Source of the DNA: C00003060 sp964440795
Lineage (GTDB): Bacteria > Desulfobacterota > Desulfobacteria > Desulfobacterales > C00003060
Direction: 5' to 3'
Length of the DNA: 64,000 nt
Assembly (NCBI GenBank): GCA_964440795.1
Contig: CAYTTQ010000006.1
Location: forward strand, 1-64,000
The notes beneath the pieces were generated by a model. That model was given only the letters and a program-made list of their open reading frames with translations, made no database searches and was not told the DNA's origin. Positions within the stretch are counted from its first letter, which is position 1. Every line of letters begins with the position of its first letter. Made by a program: the position numbers and the translations under genes. Below are positions 33,388 through 42,678 of the stretch, one piece after another.

Positions 33388-35421
33388 CTAATCCTCTATC
33401 TCCTCGATCATCCGTCTAAACGATGACTCATACAAAATCTCTATTCCCAAGGCCTTGGCCTTGTCAACCTTTGCTCCGGGATCATTCCCTGAAACAACGT
33501 AATCCGTCTTTTTACTGACAGAAGCACTCACCCTGCCCCCTCCCCCTTCGATGTACCGCTTAGCCTCGCTACGCGTCATGGTATTCAAGGCGCCCGTAAG
33601 AACGACGGTTTTGCCGGCGAACCGGGCCGTCTCTGTCGTTCCCGCATAAGGGGCATAAGGGGCAATCGTCACGCCCGCCTCAAAGAGCTTATCCACGTTT
33701 CTTTGGTTTTCAGGCATGGCAAAAAAAGCGGTCAGGCTGTCGGCGACTTGCGGTCCGACCTCGTCTACGGCCATCAAGTCCTGCCGGGTAGCCGCCATGA
33801 GGGTCGCCAGCTTTCGAAATCGGTTTGCCAAAAGCCGAGCCATATGCTCACCGACATGTCGAATGCCGAGGGAATAGATAAAACGTGGCAGTGAAATCTC
33901 TTTGCTGTTCTCTATGGCACGAATTAAGTTTTCGGCGGAGCGTTCCCCCATTCTTTCAAGGCCTTTCAGGGTCCCCGCATCCAACGTAAACAGATCGGTA
34001 AACGAGGCGACAAGTCCGCTTTCTACTAACTGCCCGATCAGTTTGACCCCCAGGCCATCGATGTCAAAGGCGGCCTTGGAGGCAAAGTGCCTGATGCGTC
34101 CCTTGATTTGAGCGGGGCAATCAGCATTGACACAGCGCCATACTGCCTCCCCATCCAGACGGACCACCACGGACGCACAAACAGGGCATGTTTCCGGCAT
34201 TTTGAACATCACTTCCCGTCCGGTTCGTTTTGTCGCAATCACCTTGACAACCTCGGGAATCACGTCTCCCGCCCGCTGGATCAAGACAGTATCCCCCACC
34301 CGAACGTCCTTTTTCCGAATCTCATCTTCATTGTGCAATGTGGCCCGAGCCACCTTTACGCCCCCTACGACAACCGGCGCCAGGCGGGCGACCGGTGTGA
34401 GAGCCCCTGTTCGCCCCACTTGAACCTCGATACATCGAACCCGGGTGGTCTCTTGAGTCGCCGGAAACTTATACGCCAAGACCCACCGTGGGCTGCGGGA
34501 CTTTTCCCCTAAACGTCTCTGCAACACCCGGTCATCCACCTTCACCACCATCCCGTCCATTTCGTAATCGAACGTGTGTCGCTTGGCCGTCAATCGTCTA
34601 TAATAATCTAATACATCGGCGATAAGTAGATCGGGCCGGACCTCCGGATTTACCGGCAGGCCCAAGGCATTGATTCGACCCAACAACTCCCCCTGGGAGT
34701 CGGCGTCCAGACCGGTAACCATACCGACACCGTAGCAAAAGATGTCCAAAGGACGCAAGGCCGTCACTCGCGAATTCAACTGCCGAAGCGCACCTGCGGC
34801 GGCATTCCGCGGGTTGGCGAAGGGAACTTCCCCTTTATCCAACCGCCTGTCATTGAGCGCTTTAAACGCCCGCGTTCTCATAAAAACTTCCCCGCGCGCC
34901 TCGAGATAAGACGGGACGTCCTGAGAAGGTAGGCTCGTAAGCGATAACGGGACCGCCCGAATGGTCTTTACATTTTCCGTAACCAGTTCTCCGACATGAC
35001 CATCGCCCCGGGTCGAAGCCGCAACGAGCAAACCTTCCGCATAAACGAGTTCCACGGCAACGCCGTCCATTTTCGGTTCCGCCGTGTAGCGGATATGTTC
35101 ATCCGTTTTGAGCAACCGTCGAATTCGCTCGTCGAAGGCAAGCACGTCCGTCTCCCGGAAAGCGTTCTCGATACTCAGCATGGGAAGTCTGTGCGCGACG
35201 GTTTCAAATCGTTCAAGCGGCGGAGCACCCACCCGCTGAGTGGGAGACTCAGGAGTGATAAATTCCGGATGACCGGTTTCAAGAGCCATCAACTCCGCCA
35301 TAAGACGGTCATATTCCGAGTCGGAGATCTCCGGTTCATCCAACACATGATACAAATAATTGTGCCGGTTCAGGCGCTTCCTGAGTACGGCCGCCCTGTC
35401 GGCTACATCATCCTTTGACAT
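33388..35421 (-). CDS. ligA: NAD-dependent DNA ligase
   Basis: Seals nicks in replication and repair using NAD. Domains in order: Ia domain (LRKRLNRHNYLYHVLDEPEISD), adenylation domain with AEPKMDGVAVEL (adenylated Lys about 117), OB fold (ILIQRAGDVIPEV), a four-cysteine zinc finger (CPVCAS ... CVNADCPAQ), helix-hairpin-helix repeats and a C-terminal BRCT domain (GKTVVLTGALNTMTR). Length 677 residues from the ATG at 35421, which overlaps the 3' end of the nucleoside phosphorylase gene by 19 bases; a longer frame would run further into that gene. Confidence 0.97.
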   Translation of the reverse strand: MSKDDVADRAAVLRKRLNRHNYLYHVLDEPEISDSEYDRLMAELMALETGHPEFITPESPTQRVGAPPLERFETVAHRLPMLSIENAFRETDVLAFDERIRRLLKTDEHIRYTAEPKMDGVAVELVYAEGLLVAASTRGDGHVGELVTENVKTIRAVPLSLTSLPSQDVPSYLEARGEVFMRTRAFKALNDRRLDKGEVPFANPRNAAAGALRQLNSRVTALRPLDIFCYGVGMVTGLDADSQGELLGRINALGLPVNPEVRPDLLIADVLDYYRRLTAKRHTFDYEMDGMVVKVDDRVLQRRLGEKSRSPRWVLAYKFPATQETTRVRCIEVQVGRTGALTPVARLAPVVVGGVKVARATLHNEDEIRKKDVRVGDTVLIQRAGDVIPEVVKVIATKRTGREVMFKMPETCPVCASVVVRLDGEAVWRCVNADCPAQIKGRIRHFASKAAFDIDGLGVKLIGQLVESGLVASFTDLFTLDAGTLKGLERMGERSAENLIRAIENSKEISLPRFIYSLGIRHVGEHMARLLANRFRKLATLMAATRQDLMAVDEVGPQVADSLTAFFAMPENQRNVDKLFEAGVTIAPYAPYAGTTETARFAGKTVVLTGALNTMTRSEAKRYIEGGGGRVSASVSKKTDYVVSGNDPGAKVDKAKALGIEILYESSFRRMIEEIED

Positions 35422-36137
35422 ATCTCTTCCACGATTTCCCCGACGATCCGCCTCGCCCTCTTGAATGCATCCCCTGAAAATCCGCGAATCCACTGTAGAG
35501 AACCAAGCTCGTCCGATACAATCAACAAAGCACCCACGGACATGCCCCTGAATGCACCGGCACTAAACAGGGCCGAAACCTCCATATCCACGGCCAGAAC
35601 TCCTTTCTCTTGCAAAGAGAGCACATCGGCCACCGTCTCACGATACGGCGCATCCGTCGACCAAACGGGACCGTTGTGAACCGGCAGGGAATGCCTAGCC
35701 GCGGACGCATTGATCACCCCCGTCATCTCCGTGGAGGAAAGAACAGATTGACGCCCCCCATAGTAGCGGGACGTTCCCTCGCCGATGACGGCGCAGTCCG
35801 GAATAACGATCTCCCCGATGCGAACTCCGGAAGCAACAGACCCACACCACCCCAGGAAAAGAACTTTTCGAACGCCCAGGACGTAAAGCTTTTCCAGGAT
35901 CATCACCGCATACGGCGCTCCCAAGACCGGCCCGACGAGGCTTACGCTGTTTGTATCACCCATCGGCTGATACAGGCGACTGGAAAAAATTCGTGCCGTC
36001 GGCTTGTTTGGAACGCCGAGCCGCCGTTTTACCAGCGCGACGTCGCGTTCCATCGACGCCATGACAGCAAACGGCCCAAGCTCCGGGTCTCCCCTGCTCT
36101 TCGGGCAAAAGACCAACCCATCACTTTCCGCCGACAT
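35403..36137 (-). CDS. Nucleoside phosphorylase (PNP/UDP family)
   Basis: Predicted to cleave a purine or pyrimidine nucleoside, or to act as a related nucleosidase. Family features: GPVLGAPYAVMILEKLYVLGVRKVLFLGWCGSV in the phosphate and ribose site and AVDMEVSALFSAGAFRGM, the ME-x-S ribose-binding motif, followed by ALLIVSDEL. Length 244 residues. The start at 36137 is set by GAAGGA about 7 bases upstream. The aspartate typical of purine nucleoside phosphorylases is visible (SDEL), but exact substrate cannot be assigned. It overlaps ligA by 19 bases. Confidence 0.85.
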   Translation of the reverse strand: MSAESDGLVFCPKSRGDPELGPFAVMASMERDVALVKRRLGVPNKPTARIFSSRLYQPMGDTNSVSLVGPVLGAPYAVMILEKLYVLGVRKVLFLGWCGSVASGVRIGEIVIPDCAVIGEGTSRYYGGRQSVLSSTEMTGVINASAARHSLPVHNGPVWSTDAPYRETVADVLSLQEKGVLAVDMEVSALFSAGAFRGMSVGALLIVSDELGSLQWIRGFSGDAFKRARRIVGEIVEEICQRMM

Positions 36138-36202
36138 TCGACATTCCTTCTTTGGTATTCTTTGTTTCCCAATGTATAAACAGGTAACAAAATGCAAGTG
36201 GC

Positions 36203-37969
36203 TTATTGTAGTTTTTCCAAGGCGTCCCTTACCTTTTCGTCTTCAGGCCCCAGTGATAAGGCTTTGGACAGGTGGGCGGCCGCCGCTTCTTCTTGCCCTT
36301 GAAGCAACACCAAAAAGCCGAGGTTCTTGTATCCCTTGGCCTGTTGCGGACTTAACGTAATCACCGTATTAAAATCACGTGCGGCACGATCATGTTTTCC
36401 CAGGATTGCATAGGCCTTTCCGCGAAGGTTGTAGGCAGGGGCAAACCGGGGCACCAAGGCTATGGCCTTATTCATTTCCTCAATCGCCTCATCGTACTTT
36501 CCCCGGTTGAAAAACGGCCGCCCCGCCATTTCATAGTGGATTTTTGTCGCTTGTTGCCATTTGTCGACATCGCCGATTTCGCCCCTAAACGGCAAATGGG
36601 TGAAGCCACAGGAGACGGCCAACGCCAATAATAGAACCACAAGGTATTGGAACCGCTTTCCGGCAATCATATTCTTTAAGACAACCACGGTGTAACCGGC
36701 AAACATACACAAATAGGGGACCGCCGGTGTTCGATATCTCGATTGGACCAAAAACAACATGCATGCTGCTAAGTATACGGCAGCAATGCCGAAAATGAGA
36801 AACGCCCGTCCCGGACGAATGACGCACAGCCCCATACCGATGATAGCCAAACACGAAATCATACCATACCGAACCAAGGGGAAGGCGAGCAGCCGCTTGT
36901 ATTCCTGGTAGGCGGAGGCAATATAGTGCATTTCGTAGTCGTTAAAAAAATATACAAATTTCTTGATCTCAAGCTTGACATAAGATACGGGATCTTCCGC
37001 AATACTGCTAAGCGTCCGCTTCAACCAGAATTTGGATGACTCGGAAGGCTGAAGGGACTTGCCCGTCAATGCCTCCGCTTTCTTGCGATAAAGCACATGA
37101 GCATAGTCGGGCTCCTCGGCACCTTCTTGAGAAAACCCCTCATCCATCAAACCGGTGCCTTCCAGGGCCGTGGCACCCTTCCCGCTTCCGTGGAAAAACA
37201 CCTTTCCCGCGTCGGCGGTTATCAAGACGAAGTCATGGATCGCCATATAATTTCTCACGGTGACCGTGGCGATGACGGCACCTCCGGCAAGAGAAAATAT
37301 CACTACATAGCCCATGCGCTTTAGAAAGGGTCGGTGTATCCCTTCGAAAAACAACAGATATAATGCGGCAATCGGAAAAAAGAGTAAGAAGTTGGGCTTG
37401 GTGATCGCAGAAATGCCGGCAAAAAGGCCCGCTCCAAAAAAAATCATCCACAAACGGCGTTCACTCGCCGATCGTACTGTCGGATCCAAGAGCAAAAACA
37501 CCGTCACCAGATTGAAAAACAAGACAAAGGCCGTGGGCTCCAACGTGGACTCGAGCACCATCATATTGCCATAGAGGGCGAACAGGAAAGCCGCCACCAC
37601 CCCCACACCTCTCCCGAAAGCCCGGGTTCCCACGGCAAGAACCAGCAGACAATTCACCGTACCCAGCAATGACTGGACAATCTTCAACCCGTGCCAATCC
37701 ACGTTCAAAAGTTTCTTGAATAGGACGAGAAAATACAAATAGAAAGGGCTCAGGTCCACAAGCCGGTCGCCGATATCGTCTCCGGCGGCGATTTTTTCCG
37801 CAAAGTATGGGTATTTGGTAAACAGGATAGGATCGTCGACCCAGATGAGAAAGAGGGCCCGGGCAGCCACAGCCGTCAAAAAGACTGCGACGTAGGGAGT
37901 ATAGCTTCGCCGAGGGGCCGTGCCGTAAACGCCGGCCCCGATCAAGGTATCCACTTCCTCCCTTCTCAT
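36203..37969 (-). CDS. GT39/ArnT-like membrane glycosyltransferase with C-terminal TPR repeats
   Basis: An integral-membrane protein with about ten helices after residue 25, arranged like the dolichyl-phosphate-mannose mannosyltransferase/ArnT superfamily (a luminal loop after the first helix with IWVDDPILFTKYPYFAEKIAAGD). The last ~110 residues form three TPR repeats (AGRPFFNRGKYDEAIEEMNKAIALVP; APAYNLRGKAYAILGKHDRAARDF; and a third). Length 588 residues from the ATG at 37969, which overlaps the stop of the preceding GT9 gene in the form ATGA. It likely moves a sugar from a lipid carrier to a protein or glycolipid at the outer face; donor and acceptor are unknown. Confidence 0.8.
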   Translation of the reverse strand: MRREEVDTLIGAGVYGTAPRRSYTPYVAVFLTAVAARALFLIWVDDPILFTKYPYFAEKIAAGDDIGDRLVDLSPFYLYFLVLFKKLLNVDWHGLKIVQSLLGTVNCLLVLAVGTRAFGRGVGVVAAFLFALYGNMMVLESTLEPTAFVLFFNLVTVFLLLDPTVRSASERRLWMIFFGAGLFAGISAITKPNFLLFFPIAALYLLFFEGIHRPFLKRMGYVVIFSLAGGAVIATVTVRNYMAIHDFVLITADAGKVFFHGSGKGATALEGTGLMDEGFSQEGAEEPDYAHVLYRKKAEALTGKSLQPSESSKFWLKRTLSSIAEDPVSYVKLEIKKFVYFFNDYEMHYIASAYQEYKRLLAFPLVRYGMISCLAIIGMGLCVIRPGRAFLIFGIAAVYLAACMLFLVQSRYRTPAVPYLCMFAGYTVVVLKNMIAGKRFQYLVVLLLALAVSCGFTHLPFRGEIGDVDKWQQATKIHYEMAGRPFFNRGKYDEAIEEMNKAIALVPRFAPAYNLRGKAYAILGKHDRAARDFNTVITLSPQQAKGYKNLGFLVLLQGQEEAAAAHLSKALSLGPEDEKVRDALEKLQ

Positions 37970-39210
37970 TTTCCCTTCACCGGCCTGTTCACGGCCGCCG
38001 AAACGGCGCCGAAGACCTCTGCCACGGTTATTGCCTTCATGCATTTGGGATCTTTACAACTCGATTTTCTATGGTTATAGGCGGAAAGGCACGGACTGCA
38101 GGACAACCCGGCAAAAAAACAATGCGTGCGGGACCCAAAAGGCCGATAAAGCGCGGGGGTCTCCGGACCGAAAAGGATAAATCGTTCAACTGGTGTAAGG
38201 GCGGCAAAATGGGCAGGGCCGCTATCGGCGGTTACCAACACATCGGCGAGGCAAAACAAGTTCATCAGATCATTAAAAGACGTTTGGCCGGCAAGATCAA
38301 GGCAGCGATCCGAATTTACCCGGACACAAACCTCCGACGTCTCCTCACGGGCATCGGCCAAGCCGATCAAAATAATAGCGACATCGAATTGTTCAATCAA
38401 TTTACGAGTCAGGGCTATATAATTCATTAGCGGCCAAGCCCGTATAGGCAAGAGACGTCCCGCACTGGGATTAAGAAGGATCAAACGCGAAGCCTCCCCC
38501 ACCATCGGACACGCTTTCGCCAGGCGGTGGCGTAGATCGTTCACGGCACCGGCAGGTGCCTCGTAGCTTGGCCGGACTATGTCTCCTTCCGTAATGGCTT
38601 CTTTTACCAGTGGATATTCCCCGCTCCTCTCCGCTGCTTTCACCAGCGCCAGAAAGTTCTTGGCCATATGTTGATGACAGTTGTAGAAAACCTTATGGGT
38701 CATAACCCCCCCGCGGTATAGACCCTCTTCATGGTATTTCCCATATCCTACGCGCACCTGAGCGTCCGACAAGCCACTTATCAAAGCGGAAAAGCGCGAA
38801 AAGAGTTCCAGGTCGAAGACCATGTCCATCCTCTCGCCACGTATCTTTTTTAGTGCCAGGAATGTGCTGTGGATAAACCCTAAGGAATGATCCATGTCGA
38901 TCGTAATGATCCGATTCGGTGGGATGACATTTAGAATTTCCACGGAAAAACGATTCTGTGAAAAGGTAAGAAAGTAAAGGCGGGCGTTCGGAAATTTCCG
39001 GAGCATATACTTCATCGCCGGATAGGCAACAATGGCGCTGCCCATTTCAGAAAGCTCGATAAATAAGATTTTCGGAGGGTGACTTTTGCCGATGGGGCAA
39101 CGCTCACGGCTATTGCGCAATGTCGACTTAAGCTTATTTAAGACCGTGAGTAAAAAACAGGCGGGAACACCCAGCCACTTATCGACGGATCTTATAAGAT
39201 CAACATTCAT
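37966..39210 (-). CDS. Glycosyltransferase family 9 (heptosyltransferase-like)
   Basis: Member of the ADP-heptose:LPS heptosyltransferase superfamily, usually acting on the inner core of lipopolysaccharide at the cytoplasmic face. Seen: ILFIELSEMGSAIVAYPAMKYML at the start of the first Rossmann half, and VTADSGPAHFAALTPVERFILFGPETP in the nucleotide-sugar site. The C-terminus carries a cysteine-rich segment (LSCSPCLSAYNHRKSSCKDPKC) found in a subset of the family. Length 414 residues. It starts 5 bases after rseP and overlaps the GT39-like gene, so it lies in the envelope part of this operon. Confidence 0.87.
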   Translation of the reverse strand: MNVDLIRSVDKWLGVPACFLLTVLNKLKSTLRNSRERCPIGKSHPPKILFIELSEMGSAIVAYPAMKYMLRKFPNARLYFLTFSQNRFSVEILNVIPPNRIITIDMDHSLGFIHSTFLALKKIRGERMDMVFDLELFSRFSALISGLSDAQVRVGYGKYHEEGLYRGGVMTHKVFYNCHQHMAKNFLALVKAAERSGEYPLVKEAITEGDIVRPSYEAPAGAVNDLRHRLAKACPMVGEASRLILLNPSAGRLLPIRAWPLMNYIALTRKLIEQFDVAIILIGLADAREETSEVCVRVNSDRCLDLAGQTSFNDLMNLFCLADVLVTADSGPAHFAALTPVERFILFGPETPALYRPFGSRTHCFFAGLSCSPCLSAYNHRKSSCKDPKCMKAITVAEVFGAVSAAVNRPVKGK

Positions 39211-39215
39211 ACACG

Positions 39216-40283
39216 TCAGCCAAACAAGATACGGGAAATGTCGTTATAAAACACAAAAACCATCAACAGGATCAGAACCAGGATCCCCACCTGTTGGGCC
39301 ACCTCGCGCATCCTCAGGTTCACCGGCTTCCGAGTGACGGCTTCAATAACGAAAAAGACCAAATGCCCACCGTCCAACACGGGGATGGGAAGCAGATTCA
39401 AAATGCCCAGGTTGATACTCAATAAGGCAATAAAGAAAATAAACTCCGTTATCCCCGCTTTGGCGTGTTCCCCCGCCAATTGAGCTATCATTATGGGCCC
39501 ACCAAGGGTTTTCGCGGACAGGGATCCGGAAATAATCTTTCCCACGGACAACACAGTCAATTCGATAATTCGCCACGTCTGAACCAGCCCCTCCCACCCC
39601 GCTTCCAAGGGGTTGAGACGTTCCACTTCATAGGCCCCGGACGCACTAATGCCGATCACGAATTTGTCTATCTGCTCTCCGAAAAGATTCTGGGTTTCAA
39701 TCAACCGCGGTTTCAACTCGACAGAAATAACGCGATCGTCTCGCCGAACCTCCAAGTTCAACGGATCTCCGTCTGCGGCACTGATCCATTCGGCCATTTC
39801 TTCCCACGCGGAAACCGACTGACCGTTGACGGAAATAATCTGATCGCCCTTTTGGATACCCGCCGCTTCCGCCGGCATACCCTCTTGCACGCCCCCCACC
39901 TCCGGCAGGGTCACCGGACGCCCGGAAATTTGAAAAAAGCCAAAGAAGATCACCACGGCCAGCATCAGATTAAACACCGGACCGGCAATTACAATGGCAA
40001 TACGTTTATATACACTCTTATGAGAAAAGGATAAGGGGCGCATCGATTCGTCAATCTCGGCATCGGGGGCTTCGCCTACCATCTTCACATATCCGCCGAG
40101 GGGAATCGCGGAAACCCGATAATCGGTCATGCCGATCTTCTTTCCCAGAATCCTGGGTCCAAAACCGAGAGAGAATTTCTCCACCCCTACGCCGAGAATC
40201 TTGGCAAGAATAAAATGGCCGAACTCATGCACGAAGATTAAGACCCCCAAAACAATAACCAGGGAAATGACGTTTGTACTCAT
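39216..40283 (-). CDS. rseP: RIP metalloprotease RseP
   Basis: Inner-membrane site-2 protease that cleaves anti-sigma factors and remnant signal peptides. The zinc motif HEFGH (residues 19-23) lies in the first membrane helix. One PDZ domain is visible (GGVQEGMPAEAAGIQKGDQIISVNGQSV), and NLLPIPVLDGGHLVF completes the active site. Length 355 residues, fitting the single-PDZ form rather than the two-PDZ E. coli form of about 450. It sits in the frr-uppS-cdsA-rseP order, but dxr, usual between cdsA and rseP, is missing. Confidence 0.95.
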   Translation of the reverse strand: MSTNVISLVIVLGVLIFVHEFGHFILAKILGVGVEKFSLGFGPRILGKKIGMTDYRVSAIPLGGYVKMVGEAPDAEIDESMRPLSFSHKSVYKRIAIVIAGPVFNLMLAVVIFFGFFQISGRPVTLPEVGGVQEGMPAEAAGIQKGDQIISVNGQSVSAWEEMAEWISAADGDPLNLEVRRDDRVISVELKPRLIETQNLFGEQIDKFVIGISASGAYEVERLNPLEAGWEGLVQTWRIIELTVLSVGKIISGSLSAKTLGGPIMIAQLAGEHAKAGITEFIFFIALLSINLGILNLLPIPVLDGGHLVFFVIEAVTRKPVNLRMREVAQQVGILVLILLMVFVFYNDISRILFG

Positions 40284-40333
40284 AAGGTTCCTTGTAAAAT
40301 AGCTTTTTTCACGCGTTCAACAATGGGTGAAAA

Positions 40334-41152
40334 CTACCTGCCGAGCAGAAAGATCTTTGAATAATAGAGCGCCGGAACTGCAAAAAGCAAACCATCAATT
40401 CGGTCCAACACCCCGCCGTGACCGGGAAGCAGTCGTCCGGAATCTTTTCGGCCTACAGAGCGTTTTAACATAGACTCAAAGAGATCGCCGAATTGCCCCA
40501 AAACCGCCACCGGCATAGCCAAAACCGCAACGTTGACCAGAGTACACTGCAAAGACCAAAAAAGCTCAAATAGTATCCCCCCAAACAGACTTCCCAAAAG
40601 ACCACCGACGGCCCCTTCCCAGGTTTTGCCCGGACTAACGTTCGGAGAAAGCTTGTGCCGGCCGAATTGCTTTCCGAGATAATAGGCGGCCGTATCCCCG
40701 CTGAACACCACCACAAGCAGGAAAAAAACCCAGCCGACGCCCTTGTCCCATTGACGAATTAGAATTAAATGCCCCAGCAAAAAGGGCACGTAGGCAAGCC
40801 CGGCAATTTGCAGTGAAAAGAAATCCTTACTCAGAGCGCCCCTTCTGCCTTCCAAAAACCACAAACACGCCACCAAAAAGAATCCGATCACCCACACCAT
40901 TACCATCATTTCAAAGTCACACCAATGACATGACCAAAAAACACTGACCGAGATCAGGATTCCCACCACCCTTACGTCCCAGCGGGCTCTAGAAAAAAAC
41001 AGTGCGTAATACTCCAGGAGACCTACGATTCCAGCCACGCCGATAAGTACCGAAAAGCTGCTTCTGCCTCCTTTAACGACCAATAAGACCAGGAGGGGTA
41101 TCGCCACCACCGAAGTCAACAGCCGTTTCAGATGTGTAGAACTCAAAGCCAA
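40334..41152 (-). CDS. cdsA: Phosphatidate cytidylyltransferase
   Basis: Makes CDP-diacylglycerol, the precursor of all phospholipids, in the inner membrane. Hydrophobic throughout with about eight helices. The C-terminal signature SVGRKDSGRLLPGHGGVLDRIDGLLFAVP is complete, and KLSPNVSPGKTWEGAVGG precedes it. Length 272 residues. A 161-base gap separates it from uppS upstream and 50 bases from rseP downstream. Confidence 0.96.
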   Translation of the reverse strand: MALSSTHLKRLLTSVVAIPLLVLLVVKGGRSSFSVLIGVAGIVGLLEYYALFFSRARWDVRVVGILISVSVFWSCHWCDFEMMVMVWVIGFFLVACLWFLEGRRGALSKDFFSLQIAGLAYVPFLLGHLILIRQWDKGVGWVFFLLVVVFSGDTAAYYLGKQFGRHKLSPNVSPGKTWEGAVGGLLGSLFGGILFELFWSLQCTLVNVAVLAMPVAVLGQFGDLFESMLKRSVGRKDSGRLLPGHGGVLDRIDGLLFAVPALYYSKIFLLGR

Positions 41153-41313
41153 AACTCCTTAGGGTTCAAAAAACCGCTATGAAGCACCGCATTTGTTCAG
41201 AAAAAAGGCGTTTTCGGTCGCGATATTGGAAACAGTCGAGATCCTCCGTATGCAGCTCACCTATTGAGACTTTCCCATGCAGTGCGATCACCTCATGTTT
41301 CCGCTGTGCCTTA

Positions 41314-42099
41314 TCACGCAGTTGCTGAGGAAGTCATTCGGCGGTCGGAAGAACGCTCTTCGGCTTGAGTCGTCGTCAACCCAAACCTTCGCTCTCGCTT
41401 CTGATAATCAGAAAGGATTTGGAGGTATTCTGCTCTTCTAAAGTCAGGCCACAACGTCGGGGTAACAAAGAGTTCACTGTAGGCAATCTGCCACAGCAAG
41501 AAATTGCTGACACGCATTTCACCGCTGGTCCGGATCAAGAGATCCGGGTCGGGCATTTTATTTGTATATAGGCGACTTGAAAAAACCGCTTCCGTAATGT
41601 CATCGGGATTCAGTTCGCCGTTCTTTGCTTGGGTCGCCAACGTTCTGGCCGCCCGGACAATCTCGTCTCGTCCGCCATAGCTAAGCGCCAAGTTCAGCGT
41701 CATGGTCCGATTTCTTTCGGTGGCCTCCATGGCCTTTCTTAAAACCTTACGAACGTCCTCGGGAAAAAGCTCAACAGCACCAATGGCATTGAGACGGATG
41801 TCCTTTTCTATCATATCGGACAGCTCCGACTTAAGAAACTGTTTCAAAAGCCTCATCAGTGCGGAGACTTCCTGCGAGGGACGCTTCCAATTCTCGGTAG
41901 AAAAAGCATACAGAGTCAAAAACTGGATGCCGATTTCTCGACTGGTGCGGACCACCTCCCTGACCGATTCCGTGCCTTCCGTATGGCCCCGCACCCGGTT
42001 AAGCGAGCGCTTTTGGGCCCACCGGCCGTTTCCATCCATGATAATGGCCACATGGCGTGGAAGTCTGTCCGGCTCCAGGCCGAAATGTTCAGAATTCAA
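41314..42099 (-). CDS. uppS: Isoprenyl transferase (undecaprenyl diphosphate synthase)
   Basis: Adds isopentenyl units in cis to make the lipid carrier for peptidoglycan and O-antigen synthesis. HVAIIMDGNGRWAQKR contains the catalytic Asp. GHTEGTESVREVVR, LYAFSTENWKRP and PDPDLLIRTSGEMRVSNFLLWQ (where RTSGE-RLSNFLLWQ is usual) follow. Length 261 residues. The start is a TTG at 42099 overlapping the 3' end of frr by 11 bases, with AAGGAG a few bases before it. Confidence 0.95.
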   Translation of the reverse strand: MNSEHFGLEPDRLPRHVAIIMDGNGRWAQKRSLNRVRGHTEGTESVREVVRTSREIGIQFLTLYAFSTENWKRPSQEVSALMRLLKQFLKSELSDMIEKDIRLNAIGAVELFPEDVRKVLRKAMEATERNRTMTLNLALSYGGRDEIVRAARTLATQAKNGELNPDDITEAVFSSRLYTNKMPDPDLLIRTSGEMRVSNFLLWQIAYSELFVTPTLWPDFRRAEYLQILSDYQKRERRFGLTTTQAEERSSDRRMTSSATA

Positions 42100-42646
42100 G
42101 GATCTCCTTCTCTTTTTCCTGGTAAGCTTCGTCAGACAGCTTAATGTGTTCGTCCGTTATACCCTGAATCTGTTCTTGGGCCTTAAAAAAGTCGTCTTCG
42201 CTAATTTCTCCGTCCTTCTTCATCGTTTTGAGCAATTCGTTGGCATCCCGACGGACGTTGCGAATGGAGACCTTGTATTCCTCGGCGATCTTCCGAACCT
42301 GTTTCACCAGATCTTTTCTACGATCTTCCGTAAGCGGAGGTATGGAAATACGGATGATGCTTCCGTCGTTCATCGGCGTGAGGCCGAGTTCGGACTTCAA
42401 TATTTCTTTTTCGATTTCCTTGATGACCGTCTTATCCCAGGGCTGGATGATCACCAATCGGCTCTCCGGAACGGATAGAGACGCCATTTGTTTCAACGGC
42501 GTGGGTGTTCCATAATAATCCACGCGAATGTCTTCAAAAAGGGCAAGGGAAGCCCTTCCCGTTCGCACCTTTCTAAATTCACTCTTAAGGCTCTTTATGG
42601 CCTTTTCCATCCTTTCTCTTGCATCGTCATATACCGCATCAATCAC
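42089..42646 (-). CDS. frr: Ribosome recycling factor
   Basis: Splits post-termination ribosomes together with EF-G. It has the full 185-residue family length: ARERMEKAIKSLKSEFRKVRTGRASLALFEDI, YYGTPTPLKQMASLSVPESRLVIIQPWDK and the domain I helices ending in EILEF. The start codon is a GTG at 42646 with GGAGG about 9 bases upstream. It follows pyrH after 32 bases and overlaps uppS by 11. Confidence 0.97.
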   Translation of the reverse strand: MIDAVYDDARERMEKAIKSLKSEFRKVRTGRASLALFEDIRVDYYGTPTPLKQMASLSVPESRLVIIQPWDKTVIKEIEKEILKSELGLTPMNDGSIIRISIPPLTEDRRKDLVKQVRKIAEEYKVSIRNVRRDANELLKTMKKDGEISEDDFFKAQEQIQGITDEHIKLSDEAYQEKEKEILEF

Positions 42647-42678
42647 CGTCAGAGGCCTCCTTCCACCTCCTCTTTAAC

